Assembly: GCF_032918005.1 (NCBI RefSeq)
Contig: NZ_CP136628.1
Location: 6,433,501 to 6,497,500 of the forward strand
Direction of reading: 5' to 3'
DNA: 64,000 bases
Origin: Bradyrhizobium sp. NDS-1
Lineage (GTDB): Bacteria > Pseudomonadota > Alphaproteobacteria > Rhizobiales > Xanthobacteraceae
The position numbers were made by a program, and so were the translations under genes. Below the pieces are notes generated by a model. The model saw only the letters and a list, made by a program, of their open reading frames with translations. It was not told the origin of the DNA and searched no databases. Of this stretch, positions 27,486 to 34,454 are shown one piece after another (the stretch's first letter is position 1; every line of letters starts with the position of its first letter).

Positions 27486-27571
27486 CGTCATTGCGAGGAG
27501 CGTAGCGACGAAGCAATCCAGACTGCTTCCGCGGAACGATTCTGGATTGCTTCGCTGCGCTCGCAATGACG
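27486..27571. repeat. Palindromic repeat, attgcgag/aagcaatcca family, copy 2
   Basis: CGTCATTGCGAGGAGCGTAG at the left and GCTGCGCTCGCAATGACGG at the right, with GAAGCAATCCAGA answered by TCTGGATTGCTTC. It lies 26 bp past the malonyl-CoA decarboxylase stop and 30 bp from the 3' end of the GIY-YIG gene, and is very similar to copy 3 on the other side of that gene, in the same orientation. Confidence 0.88.
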
Positions 27572-27600
27572 GAGTGTGTGGCGGAAGGCCGGGGTCAGAA

Positions 27601-27888
27601 TCAGATCAGAGTCTCGTACAGATCCGTCCAGGCCGGATTCAGACTCTCGATCAACGCGATCTTCTTGGCACGGCTGCCTGCCTTGATCTGCTTCTCGCGC
27701 GTGATCGCGTCGGTCATGGACGGATGCAGTTCGTACCAGACAAGAAGCTTGCAGCCGTATTTTGAAGAGAAGCCCTTCACCAGGCCCTCGCGATGCTCGA
27801 ACGCGCGGCGTGGCGGATTTGAAGTAACGCCGGTATAGATCGTCCCGTTGCGACGATTGGCGAACATGTAGACGCACGGCTGCTTCAT
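27601..27888 (-). CDS. GIY-YIG nuclease superfamily protein
   Basis: A 95-residue single-domain protein of the UvrC-N/GIY-YIG fold. The signature tyrosines are in CVYMFANRRNGTIYTGVTSN (residues 5-24), where the first element is degenerate (VYM instead of GIY). The catalytic Arg (RRAFEHREG) and a C-terminal Glu (REKQIKAGSR) are present, so a nuclease active site is plausible. The ATG at 27888 is chosen because the family starts a few residues before VYM; the frame opens 20 codons earlier. The gene is bracketed by two near-identical repeats. Such short proteins are often multicopy in rhizobia; their role is unknown. Confidence 0.88.
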   Translation of the reverse strand: MKQPCVYMFANRRNGTIYTGVTSNPPRRAFEHREGLVKGFSSKYGCKLLVWYELHPSMTDAITREKQIKAGSRAKKIALIESLNPAWTDLYETLI

Positions 27889-27956
27889 GATCGCGCTCGG
27901 CTGAGGAGAGCCTCTACAATACAACAACAAGCGAATGATTGCGAGCACTCTACGCT

Positions 27957-28041
27957 GACATTGCGAGGAGCGTAGCGGCGAAGCAATCCAGGCTGCCGCC
28001 GCGGAAAGATTCTGGATTGCTTCGCTGCGCTCGCAATGACG
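27957..28041. repeat. Palindromic repeat, attgcgag/aagcaatcca family, copy 3
   Basis: Nearly the same sequence as copy 2 (TGACATTGCGAGGAGCGTAG ... GCTGCGCTCGCAATGACGG), differing at a few central bases. It lies between the GIY-YIG start and the tarD stop codon, 18 bp from the latter, and would form a strong hairpin at the end of the tarD transcript. Confidence 0.88.
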
Positions 28042-28059
28042 GATGTGGCGACAGCCGGG

Positions 28060-29229
28060 CTACTCCGCCAGCGCCTTCATTTCCTTGTAGAGATCGGACT
28101 TGCCTTCGAAGCCGATGCCCGGCAGATCCGGCATGGTGATGTGGCCGTTCTCGACGCGCACACCATCCGGGAAGCCGCCATAGGGCTGGAACAGGTCGGG
28201 ATAGCTTTCGTTGCCGCCGAGTCCCAGGCCCGCCGCGATGTTGAGCGACATCTGGTGGCCGCCATGGGGGATGCAGCGGCTGGGGGACCAGCCGTGGGTC
28301 TTCAGCACCTCCAGCGTGCGCTGGTATTCGCACAGGCCATAGGACAGCGCGCAGTCGAATTGCAGCCAGTCGCGATCTGGGCGCATGCCGCCGTAGCGGA
28401 TCAGATTGCGGGCATCCTGGTGGCTGAATAGGTTTTCACCTGTTGCCATCGGGCCGGGATAGAATTCGGCGAGCGCGGCCTGCAGCGCGTAGTCGAGGGG
28501 ATCGCCGACTTCCTCGTACCAGAACAAGGGATAGTCGCGCAGCATCTTGGCGTAGGCGATGCCGGTCTCGAGATTGAAGCGGCCGTTGGCGTCGACCGCG
28601 AGCTGTGCGTCCTTGCCGATCTCCTTCAGCACCGCCTCGATGCGGGTGCGGTCCTCCTCGATATCAGCGCCGCCGATCTTCATCTTCACGACGTTGTAGC
28701 CGCGGTCGAGATAGCCGCGCATCTCGCCGCGCAGCATCGAGAGATCCTTGCCGGGATAATAATAGCCGCCGGCGGCGTAGACGAAGACGCGCGGATTGGC
28801 GGTGACGCCGTGACGCGCGGCGAGCAGACGAAACAGCGGCTTGCCCGCGATCTTTGCGACAGCATCCCACACCGCCATGTCGATGGTGCCGACCGCGACC
28901 GAGCGCTCGCCGTGGCCGCCCGGCTTCTCGTTGGTCATCATCGCGGCCCAGACCTTATCGGGGTCGAGATTGTCGCCGGCGGCATTGAGCAGCGACTTCG
29001 GATCGGCTTCCGTGATGCGCGAGGCGAAGCGTTCGCGGATCAGACCGCCCTGCCCGTAGCGGCCGTTGGAATTGAAGCCGTAGCCGACCACGCGCCTGCC
29101 GTCGCGCACGACGTCGGTGACGACGGCAACGAGGCTCGTCGTCATCTTCGTGAAGTCGATATAGGCGTTGCGGATCGGCGATGAGATCGGCTTGGTGATC
29201 TCGCGGACGTCGACGATGCGGACGGACAT
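28060..29229 (-). CDS. tarD: D-tartrate dehydratase (enolase superfamily)
   Basis: A 389-residue enolase-superfamily enzyme matching, in length and residue numbering, the D-tartrate dehydratase characterised from Bradyrhizobium japonicum. Lys184 is in VVKMKIGG, metal ligands are D213 (AVDANGRF), E239 (FWYEEVGD) and E265 (MATGEN), and the acid catalyst H322 is in CIPHGGHQ; all are intact. It dehydrates D-tartrate to enol-oxaloacetate, feeding the TCA cycle. The ATG at 29229 gives the family start MSVRIVDVREI; an upstream start would add eight residues. It lies in line with the amidase-gpx-DUF3297 genes but is separated from them by repeat copy 4, and no tartrate transporter is adjacent. Confidence 0.96.
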   Translation of the reverse strand: MSVRIVDVREITKPISSPIRNAYIDFTKMTTSLVAVVTDVVRDGRRVVGYGFNSNGRYGQGGLIRERFASRITEADPKSLLNAAGDNLDPDKVWAAMMTNEKPGGHGERSVAVGTIDMAVWDAVAKIAGKPLFRLLAARHGVTANPRVFVYAAGGYYYPGKDLSMLRGEMRGYLDRGYNVVKMKIGGADIEEDRTRIEAVLKEIGKDAQLAVDANGRFNLETGIAYAKMLRDYPLFWYEEVGDPLDYALQAALAEFYPGPMATGENLFSHQDARNLIRYGGMRPDRDWLQFDCALSYGLCEYQRTLEVLKTHGWSPSRCIPHGGHQMSLNIAAGLGLGGNESYPDLFQPYGGFPDGVRVENGHITMPDLPGIGFEGKSDLYKEMKALAE

Positions 29230-29247
29230 GGGATGGCCTTTCACTTT

Positions 29248-29333
29248 CGTCATTGCGAGGAGCGAAGCGACGAAGCAATCCAGACTGCCTCAACCGTGAG
29301 ATTCTGGATTGCTTCGCTACGCTCGCAATGACA
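29248..29333. repeat. Palindromic repeat, attgcgag/aagcaatcca family, copy 4
   Basis: CGTCATTGCGAGGAGCGAAG at the left and GCTACGCTCGCAATGACATG at the right. It occupies most of the 132 bp between the DUF3297 stop and the tarD start and ends only 18 bp before the tarD ATG. It therefore either lies in the tarD leader RNA or displaces its promoter. Confidence 0.85.
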
Positions 29334-29361
29334 TGGAGAGAGCGCGGCGCGGGCTCAGAAA

Positions 29362-29604
29362 CTATTTCTTATCCCTGAAATACGGCTCGACCGGGCCGTG
29401 CACCTTGATGGTCAGCGGGTTGCCGCGGCGGTCTTTGGCGTTGCCGGCGGTAACGCGGACCCAGCCTTCGCTGATGCAGTATTCCTCGACATTGGTTTTC
29501 TCGACGCCCTTGAAGCGGATGCCGACGTCGCGCGACAGGATGTCCGCGTTGTAATACGGGCTGTTCGGATCGACCGACAGGCGGTCCGGAAATTCGTCGC
29601 TCAT
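29362..29604 (-). CDS. DUF3297 family protein
   Basis: An 80-residue soluble protein matching DUF3297 over its whole length: RLSVDPNSPYYNADILSRDV, GIRFKGVEKTNVEEYCISEG and WVRVTAGNAKDRRGNPLTIK. These small proteins are widespread in proteobacteria and lack an assigned function. The gene starts 11 bp after the glutathione peroxidase stop and is probably its co-transcribed neighbour. A single cysteine (C43) is present. Confidence 0.9.
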   Translation of the reverse strand: MSDEFPDRLSVDPNSPYYNADILSRDVGIRFKGVEKTNVEEYCISEGWVRVTAGNAKDRRGNPLTIKVHGPVEPYFRDKK

Positions 29605-29615
29605 GATTGTCTCGC

Positions 29616-30092
29616 TTACAACAGTGTTTCGATTTGATTGCGCAATCCCTCGGGCCGGGCGGTCGGTGCGTAGCGCGCGATCACCTTGCCGGCACGGTCC
29701 ACCAGGAATTTGGTGAAATTCCATTTGATGGAGGCGCCGAGCAGGCCCGATTGCTGGTGTTTCAGGTACTCGTACAGAGGATGCGCATTGGCGCCGTTGA
29801 CATCGATCTTCTCGAACAGGGGAAAGGTGACGTCGTAATGGGTCGAGCAGAATTCCTGGATCTCGTCCGCCTGCCCCGGCTCCTGCGCGCCGAACTGGTT
29901 GCAGGGAAAGCCGAGCACGGAGAAGCCGCGCGGCGACAGATTGCGATGCAGATCCTCCAGCCCGCGATATTGCGGCGTGAAGCCGCATTTGCTCGCGGTG
30001 TTGACGATCAGCAGCACCTGGCCTTCGAAACGGCGCATGGCGACCTCCTCGCCGGCAAGCGAGTTGGCCTTGAAGTCGTAGATCACCGACAT
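29616..30092 (-). CDS. gpx: Glutathione peroxidase family protein
   Basis: A 158-residue thiol peroxidase. The peroxidatic cysteine is C36 in VNTASKCGFTPQY, the second tetrad residue Q70 in QFGAQEPG and the tryptophan W124 in IKWNFTKFLVD; the FPCNQFGAQEPG box with C64 is intact. It is a cysteine rather than selenocysteine form and, like bacterial relatives, may use thioredoxin in place of glutathione. There is no signal peptide, so it is cytosolic and reduces hydrogen or lipid peroxides. It begins 2 bp before the amidase stop ends the preceding frame, so amidase, gpx and DUF3297 form an operon. The open frame extends to 30491, but the conserved domain starts at this ATG. Confidence 0.93.
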   Translation of the reverse strand: MSVIYDFKANSLAGEEVAMRRFEGQVLLIVNTASKCGFTPQYRGLEDLHRNLSPRGFSVLGFPCNQFGAQEPGQADEIQEFCSTHYDVTFPLFEKIDVNGANAHPLYEYLKHQQSGLLGASIKWNFTKFLVDRAGKVIARYAPTARPEGLRNQIETLL

Positions 30093-30094
30093 CA

Positions 30095-31495
30095 CTAGCC
30101 CACGGGATCGATCGGCGACGGCGGCACGCCGCCCGCCTCGATCGCCTCGCCCGCGAGCAGGCACAGATCCTCGCGATAGCGGCCGGAGACGATATGCACG
30201 CCAACGGGCGCCTTGCCGACGAGACCGGTGGACACCACGAGGCCGGGCAATCCCATGAAGGGAATTGCGATCTGCGGCAGCTGCGCTTCCCAGACCCGCT
30301 TGAACGACTCGTCGTCCTTCCGGTCGAGATGATCCGGGAACGGCAGCTCGCCGGAGACCGGCGTCAGCAGCACCGCATATCGTTCGAAGAACAGCATCCA
30401 CTCGCGCGTCAGCGTGGCGCGCCGGGTCAACGCCTTCGCGTAGTTCGCCTGGTCCATCGGCGTAACCCTGCCGCGGTTGCCGCGCAGGCACGCGAGCGCG
30501 CCGGGATCGCCCTCGCGCTCGGCCATCTCGAGCTGCGCCTCATAGCCGTCGCCGAGCCAGAGCTTGGTCTGCCACTCCACCGCTTCGCGCATCGGCGGCG
30601 TGTCCTCGATGACATCGACGGTCCAGCCGGCACGCTCCAGCCGCTTGCCGGCATCACTCACCGCCGCCTTTACCTCCGGCGTGGTGGCAAGCCCGCCCGG
30701 ATTGAGGCAGAGCGCGGCGCGCTTGTCCCGTGCGGGGCCTTGCAGCGGCACCGGCACGAACCAGGGGTCGCGGATGTCGCGGGCCGACATGGCTTCGAGC
30801 GAAATCCTGATGTCGTTGACCGTGCGCGCCAGCGGCCCCGAGACCGCCATGATCTGCGGCCCGATCGGGCGCTCCGGCAGCGCCGGATTGAAGGCCGGGA
30901 TGCGGCCGAGAGTCGGGCGCAGGCCGTGCACGCCGCAGGCATAGGCGGGATAGCGGATCGAGCCGGCGATGTCGGTGCCGTGGGCGATGTGGCCGATGCC
31001 GGCCGCGACCGCTGAGCCCGCGCCGCCGGAGGAACCGCCCGGCGTCAGCGAAGCGTCGCGCGGGTTCTTGGTGTCGCCATGGACCAGATTGGTGGTGAAC
31101 CAGCGATAGGAGAAGGCCGGGCAATTGGTGCGGCCGAGCAGGATGGCCCCGGCTTTGCGGAAGTTGGCGACCACCGGGTTGTCTTCGCGCGCGATCAGGT
31201 CGCGCTGGAGCTTCAGGCCGTTGGTGGTGGCAAAGCCCTCCTGGTCGACATTGGCCTTGATGGTGACGGGCACGCCGGCGAGCACGCCGGGGTCCTCACC
31301 CCTGGCGATGGCGGCATCGACGGCGTCGGCCTGCTTGAGCACGTCGTCCGGGCGGTGGTCGATCACCGCATTGAGCTGAGGATTGACGGCGTCCAGGCGG
31401 GCGAGACCGGCTTGGGCGGCCTCCCTGGCGGAGACCTTTCTGGACTTGACGAGGGTGGCGAGGTCGGCGGCCGACAGGCGCCAGAGATCTTGCAT
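30095..31495 (-). CDS. Amidase signature family enzyme
   Basis: A 466-residue amidohydrolase of the GatA/FAAH-like signature family. The Ser-cisSer-Lys triad is visible: Lys in VPVTIKANVD (about residue 83), and the two serines in LTPGGSSGGAGSAVAAGIG (about 155-173). It is complete in length. Substrates range from aliphatic amides to nylon oligomers and cannot be assigned; it is not the GatCAB subunit by context. The ATG at 31495 is chosen: the frame stays open to 32074 but passes through a repeat and lacks homologous character there. First gene of the minus-strand set with gpx and DUF3297. Confidence 0.92.
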   Translation of the reverse strand: MQDLWRLSAADLATLVKSRKVSAREAAQAGLARLDAVNPQLNAVIDHRPDDVLKQADAVDAAIARGEDPGVLAGVPVTIKANVDQEGFATTNGLKLQRDLIAREDNPVVANFRKAGAILLGRTNCPAFSYRWFTTNLVHGDTKNPRDASLTPGGSSGGAGSAVAAGIGHIAHGTDIAGSIRYPAYACGVHGLRPTLGRIPAFNPALPERPIGPQIMAVSGPLARTVNDIRISLEAMSARDIRDPWFVPVPLQGPARDKRAALCLNPGGLATTPEVKAAVSDAGKRLERAGWTVDVIEDTPPMREAVEWQTKLWLGDGYEAQLEMAEREGDPGALACLRGNRGRVTPMDQANYAKALTRRATLTREWMLFFERYAVLLTPVSGELPFPDHLDRKDDESFKRVWEAQLPQIAIPFMGLPGLVVSTGLVGKAPVGVHIVSGRYREDLCLLAGEAIEAGGVPPSPIDPVG

Positions 31496-31602
31496 GGCTT
31501 GCTCCGTATGACCCGCGTCTTTTAGCGCCGGGAACGCGGCAAAGCCATGCGGATTTCGCAGGGGCGAATGTAGAGGTTGACGCCAGGTGAGGCCACATTC
31601 TC

Positions 31603-31689
31603 CGTCATTGCGAGCGAAACGAAGCAATCCAGACTGCTGCCGCGGAAACAGTCTGGATTGCTTCGTCGCAAGGGCTCCTCGCAATGACG
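31603..31689. repeat. Palindromic repeat, attgcgag/aagcaatcca family, copy 5
   Basis: CGTCATTGCGAGCGAAACGA at the left and CAAGGGCTCCTCGCAATGAC at the right, with CAATCCAGACTG answered by CAGTCTGGATTG. It sits between the 3' end of the DUF6894 gene and the 5' end of the amidase gene. Confidence 0.85.
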
Positions 31690-31704
31690 AGGGAGAGAGC
31701 GGGG

Positions 31705-31962
31705 CTAGTGCCGCGTTGCGGACGGGTCGGGGATGTCCAACAGGGCCTCGGTGAAGGGGAACTCCAGCACGATCTCGCCTTCGACGTCGGTGACCTCGAT
31801 CACGGCGTCCAGCAAGGCCCGCTGGGCGCCCTCGGACTTCACCACCTCCAGGATCATCTGGCGGGCAACCTCCCAGGCGCGATCCGGGTTGCGCAGGTCC
31901 TCCCCTTCGGGATCCACGATCAGTTCGTCGCCGATGCGGGTGTTGAAGAAATATTTGGGCAT
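31705..31962 (-). CDS. DUF6894-type small protein
   Basis: An 85-residue protein beginning MPKYFFNTRIGDELIVDPEG. The pattern (aromatic-rich first strand, then G-x-x-x-x-D-P-E-G, then a helix DRAWEVARQMILEVV) is typical of the small DUF6894 family, abundant in Bradyrhizobium, often multicopy, with no known function. The ATG at 31962 fits the family; the frame extends 17 codons further without similarity. Divergent from pqqA, 250 bp apart. Confidence 0.8.
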   Translation of the reverse strand: MPKYFFNTRIGDELIVDPEGEDLRNPDRAWEVARQMILEVVKSEGAQRALLDAVIEVTDVEGEIVLEFPFTEALLDIPDPSATRH

Positions 31963-32212
31963 CACGAGGATCCAGTTTGGGGCGCCTGTACCGGATTGAA
32001 AGCTGCACTGCACTCACAACTGCTTTATCAGGACAGGGTTCGCGACCGAATGCGCCGGACGCAAGGCAGCGCACCAGAAGTGACGTTCCAAGGGATGTTT
32101 TTCGCGGCGCAACATGGCCGTTCTCGGGAAAATTTCACTGGCGAAGTTCTCCGCGCGCACTAACTTAACGGCTGGGCGGATACGTCCGAATTTGCGAAAA
32201 TGGAGTGCCAAA

Positions 32213-32293
32213 ATGGCCTGGAAAGCCCCGAAGATCGTCGAAGTGCCCTGCGGCATGGAGATCAACATGTATGTGAGCGCCACCCGCAAGTAA
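32213..32293 (+). CDS. pqqA: PQQ precursor peptide PqqA
   Basis: A 26-codon gene, MAWKAPKIVEVPCGMEINMY followed by VSATRK, directly upstream of pqqB. The conserved E16 and Y20 (Glu-Ile-Asn-Met-Tyr, E-x3-Y) are the residues that PqqE cross-links and that become pyrroloquinoline quinone. GGAG lies seven bases before the ATG. The 250-bp upstream region shared with the DUF6894 gene should hold the operon promoter, but I could not pick out a convincing one. A 133-bp gap with an inverted repeat follows before pqqB. Confidence 0.97.
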   Translation: MAWKAPKIVEVPCGMEINMYVSATRK

Positions 32294-32318
32294 GCGGCTG
32301 GTGAGTTTGCGTTCTGCG

Positions 32319-32400
32319 CAGGTGGATCTTTCGGCCCACGTACTTTCGGTCACGATCAGTTTCCGGAAGACAAGAATCGTGTCGTCCTGAGATCCACCTG
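32319..32400. promoter_or_regulatory. Long inverted repeat / predicted RNA hairpin between pqqA and pqqB
   Basis: CAGGTGGATCT at 32319-32329 pairs perfectly with AGATCCACCTG at 32390-32400. Inside the 60-base loop, CACGAT (32351-32356) pairs with ATCGTG (32376-32381), and TTCCGGAA is self-complementary at 32361-32368. In RNA this would give an 11-bp outer stem with a nested hairpin, starting 25 bases after the pqqA stop and ending 13 bases before the pqqB ribosome site. No U-run follows, so it is not a standard terminator. A role in setting the pqqA to pqqB ratio is inferred. Confidence 0.65.
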
Positions 32401-32426
32401 GCGACGTTGCCTCCAGGAGACGGATC

Positions 32427-33356
32427 ATGCTTCGCGTCGTCGTCCTGGGCGCCGCAGCCGGCGGCGGAGTGCCGCAATGGAATTGCGGCTGCGAGGGCTG
32501 CCGGGCGGCCCGTGAAAACGGCCCAGAGCTTCAGAGAACCCAGGCCTCGGTCGCCTTCAGCGGCGACGGCGAGCATTGGTTCCTGATCAACGCGTCCCCC
32601 GATCTGCGCCAGCAACTGAATGCCACGCCGCAACTGCACCCCAAGGCCGGGGCGCTACGCCATACGCCGATTGCGGGCGTGATCCTGACCAACAGCGAAG
32701 TGGATGCGGTGGCAGGCCTGCTGTCGATGCGCGAGAGCTCGCCATTCACGATCTATGCGCATGAGAAGGTGCTGGCGATCCTTGCCAGCAACAGCATCTT
32801 CAACGTGCTGAACGAGAAGCACGTGCGGCGTGAGCCGATGGCTATCGGCGAGCCGTTCGAGCCGCGCCTGCCCGATGGTGCGCGCTCCGGGCTGGAAGTG
32901 CTGCCCTTCGCCGTCTCAGGCAAGTCGGCCTGGTATCTGGAAGGCAAGACGCATCCCGGCGGCGAGAGCGGCGACGGCGATACGCTGGGGCTGAAGATCA
33001 CCGACAAGGCGACCGGCAAGTGCTTCTACTTCATCGCGGCCTGCGCCGAGGTGACCGACGCGCTCAAGGCCGAGATCGACGGCGCTTCCCTGGTCTTCTT
33101 CGACGGCACGGTGTGGCAGGACGACGAGATGATCAGGGCCGGGCTCGGCCACAAGACCGGCAAGAGCATGGGCCATGTCGCCATGTCCGGTGAGGACGGC
33201 GCCATCGCCCGGCTGGCCGACCTCACACTCGACAGGAAGATCTTTCTGCATATCAATAACTCGAACCCGGCGCTGCTGCCCGGCTCAAGCGAGCGGAAAG
33301 CCGCTGAACAGGCAGGTTGGCAGATACCGGCGGACGGAACGGAGATCGTGCTGTGA
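32427..33356 (+). CDS. pqqB: PQQ biosynthesis protein PqqB
   Basis: A 309-residue metallo-beta-lactamase-fold protein of normal PqqB length. It begins MLRVVVLGAAAGGGVPQWNC, with the cysteine cluster WNCGCEGCRAAR (structural zinc) that marks PqqB, and continues with LTNSEVDAVAGLLSMRE where hydrolase relatives carry their metal histidines. PqqB acts late in the pathway and has been shown in other bacteria to be an iron-dependent hydroxylase of the tyrosine-derived part of the precursor. CAGGAG precedes the ATG. It is followed by pqqC with a 4-bp overlap. Confidence 0.97.
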   Translation: MLRVVVLGAAAGGGVPQWNCGCEGCRAARENGPELQRTQASVAFSGDGEHWFLINASPDLRQQLNATPQLHPKAGALRHTPIAGVILTNSEVDAVAGLLSMRESSPFTIYAHEKVLAILASNSIFNVLNEKHVRREPMAIGEPFEPRLPDGARSGLEVLPFAVSGKSAWYLEGKTHPGGESGDGDTLGLKITDKATGKCFYFIAACAEVTDALKAEIDGASLVFFDGTVWQDDEMIRAGLGHKTGKSMGHVAMSGEDGAIARLADLTLDRKIFLHINNSNPALLPGSSERKAAEQAGWQIPADGTEIVL

Positions 33357-34132
33357 ATGCGGCTTCAATGACGGGAATGACTGCGCTCTCGATCGGCAAG
33401 GACATCCGGCTCACCAGCGCCGAGGAGCTCGAGGCGACGCTACGCCATATCGGGGCGACGCGGTATCACAGCCTGCATCCGTTCCATAAGCTCCTGCACG
33501 GCGGCAAGCTCAACAAGGGCCAGGTGCAGGCCTGGGCGCTCAACCGCTATTATTACCAGAGCACGATTCCGATCAAGGACGCGGTGGTGATCTCGCGCTT
33601 CCGCGACCGCGCCACGCGCGTGGAATGGCGCCATCGCATCGAGGACCACGACGGCGATGTCGGAAGCGAGGGCGGGATCGAGCGCTGGCTGAAACTGACC
33701 GAGGGCCTCGGCCTCGACACGGCCTATGTGGAATCGACGGAAGGCATCTTGCCGGCAACGCGCTTCGCGGTGGAAGCGTACGTGCACTACTGCCGCGAGA
33801 AGAGTCCGCTGGAGGCGATCGCCTCCTCGCTCACCGAATTGTTCGCGCCGAATTTGCATGAAGAGCGCATCGCCGGCATGCTGGAGCACTACGATTTCGT
33901 CAACCCCGACATCATGAGCTATTTCAAGCGCCGCCTGACCCAGGCGCCGCGCGACGCCAATTTCGCGCTCGATTATGTCAAGGCGCATGCCACGACGCCG
34001 GAGCAGCGCGCGCAGGTCTGCAACGCGCTGATCTTCAAGACCAACGTCTTGTGGGTGCAGCTCGACGCGCTCCAGCACGCCTATGTCGAGGGCCACATTC
34101 CGCCGGGCGCGTTCGTGCCCAAAGCGGGTTGA
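33353..34132 (+). CDS. pqqC: Pyrroloquinoline-quinone synthase PqqC
   Basis: A 259-residue cofactorless oxidase that performs the final ring closure and oxidation giving PQQ. The family core is complete: ATRYHSLHPFHKLLHGGKL, NRYYYQSTIPIKDAVVISRF, WRHRIEDHDG and EAYVHYC. The GTG at 33353 overlaps the pqqB stop (GTGA) and has GGAG eight bases upstream, which favours it over internal ATGs at 33368 and 33377. Cytoplasmic; translationally coupled to pqqB. Confidence 0.96.
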   Translation: MNAASMTGMTALSIGKDIRLTSAEELEATLRHIGATRYHSLHPFHKLLHGGKLNKGQVQAWALNRYYYQSTIPIKDAVVISRFRDRATRVEWRHRIEDHDGDVGSEGGIERWLKLTEGLGLDTAYVESTEGILPATRFAVEAYVHYCREKSPLEAIASSLTELFAPNLHEERIAGMLEHYDFVNPDIMSYFKRRLTQAPRDANFALDYVKAHATTPEQRAQVCNALIFKTNVLWVQLDALQHAYVEGHIPPGAFVPKAG

Positions 34133-34142
34133 GGGAACAGCG

Positions 34143-34454
34143 ATGGGCGGGCCGCGGAACATCAGCGTCAGCGAGGCAAGCCGCCCCGTGCTGCCGCGGC
34201 ATGCCAAGCTGAAATATGACGAGACCCGGAAAGTCTGGGTGATCCTGGCGCCGGAGCGGGTGCTGGCGCCGGACGAGATCGCGGTCGAGGTCTTGCAACT
34301 CTGCGACGGCAAGCGCAGTGTCGGCGACGTGTCCGATCACTTGGCTGCGAAATACGCAGCGCCACGCGAGGCGATCCTGGCCGACGTCATCGTCATGCTG
34401 CAGGATCTCGCCGACAAGGGCTTTCTCACCGAGATCAGGGAGAAGACGTCATGA
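34143..34454 (+). CDS. pqqD: PqqD peptide chaperone
   Basis: A 103-residue winged-helix-like RRE protein that binds PqqA and presents it to PqqE. Conserved blocks are RPVLPRHAKLKYDETRKVWV, ILAPERVLAPDEIAVEVLQL and a C-terminal DLADKGFL. The ATG at 34143 has GAGGGA in front, 10 bp after pqqC. Its stop overlaps the pqqE start (ATGA). It is a free-standing PqqD rather than the PqqCD fusion found in Methylobacterium. Confidence 0.96.
   Translation: MGGPRNISVSEASRPVLPRHAKLKYDETRKVWVILAPERVLAPDEIAVEVLQLCDGKRSVGDVSDHLAAKYAAPREAILADVIVMLQDLADKGFLTEIREKTS

Noticed and set aside
27601..27888. GIY-YIG gene as a homing endonuclease in an intron or intein
   Set aside because: No host gene is interrupted on either side: the malonyl-CoA decarboxylase and tarD are both complete.
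32294..32426. A riboswitch between pqqA and pqqB
   Set aside because: The inverted repeat is real, but no known riboswitch class consensus is visible and it follows a coding gene rather than leading the operon.
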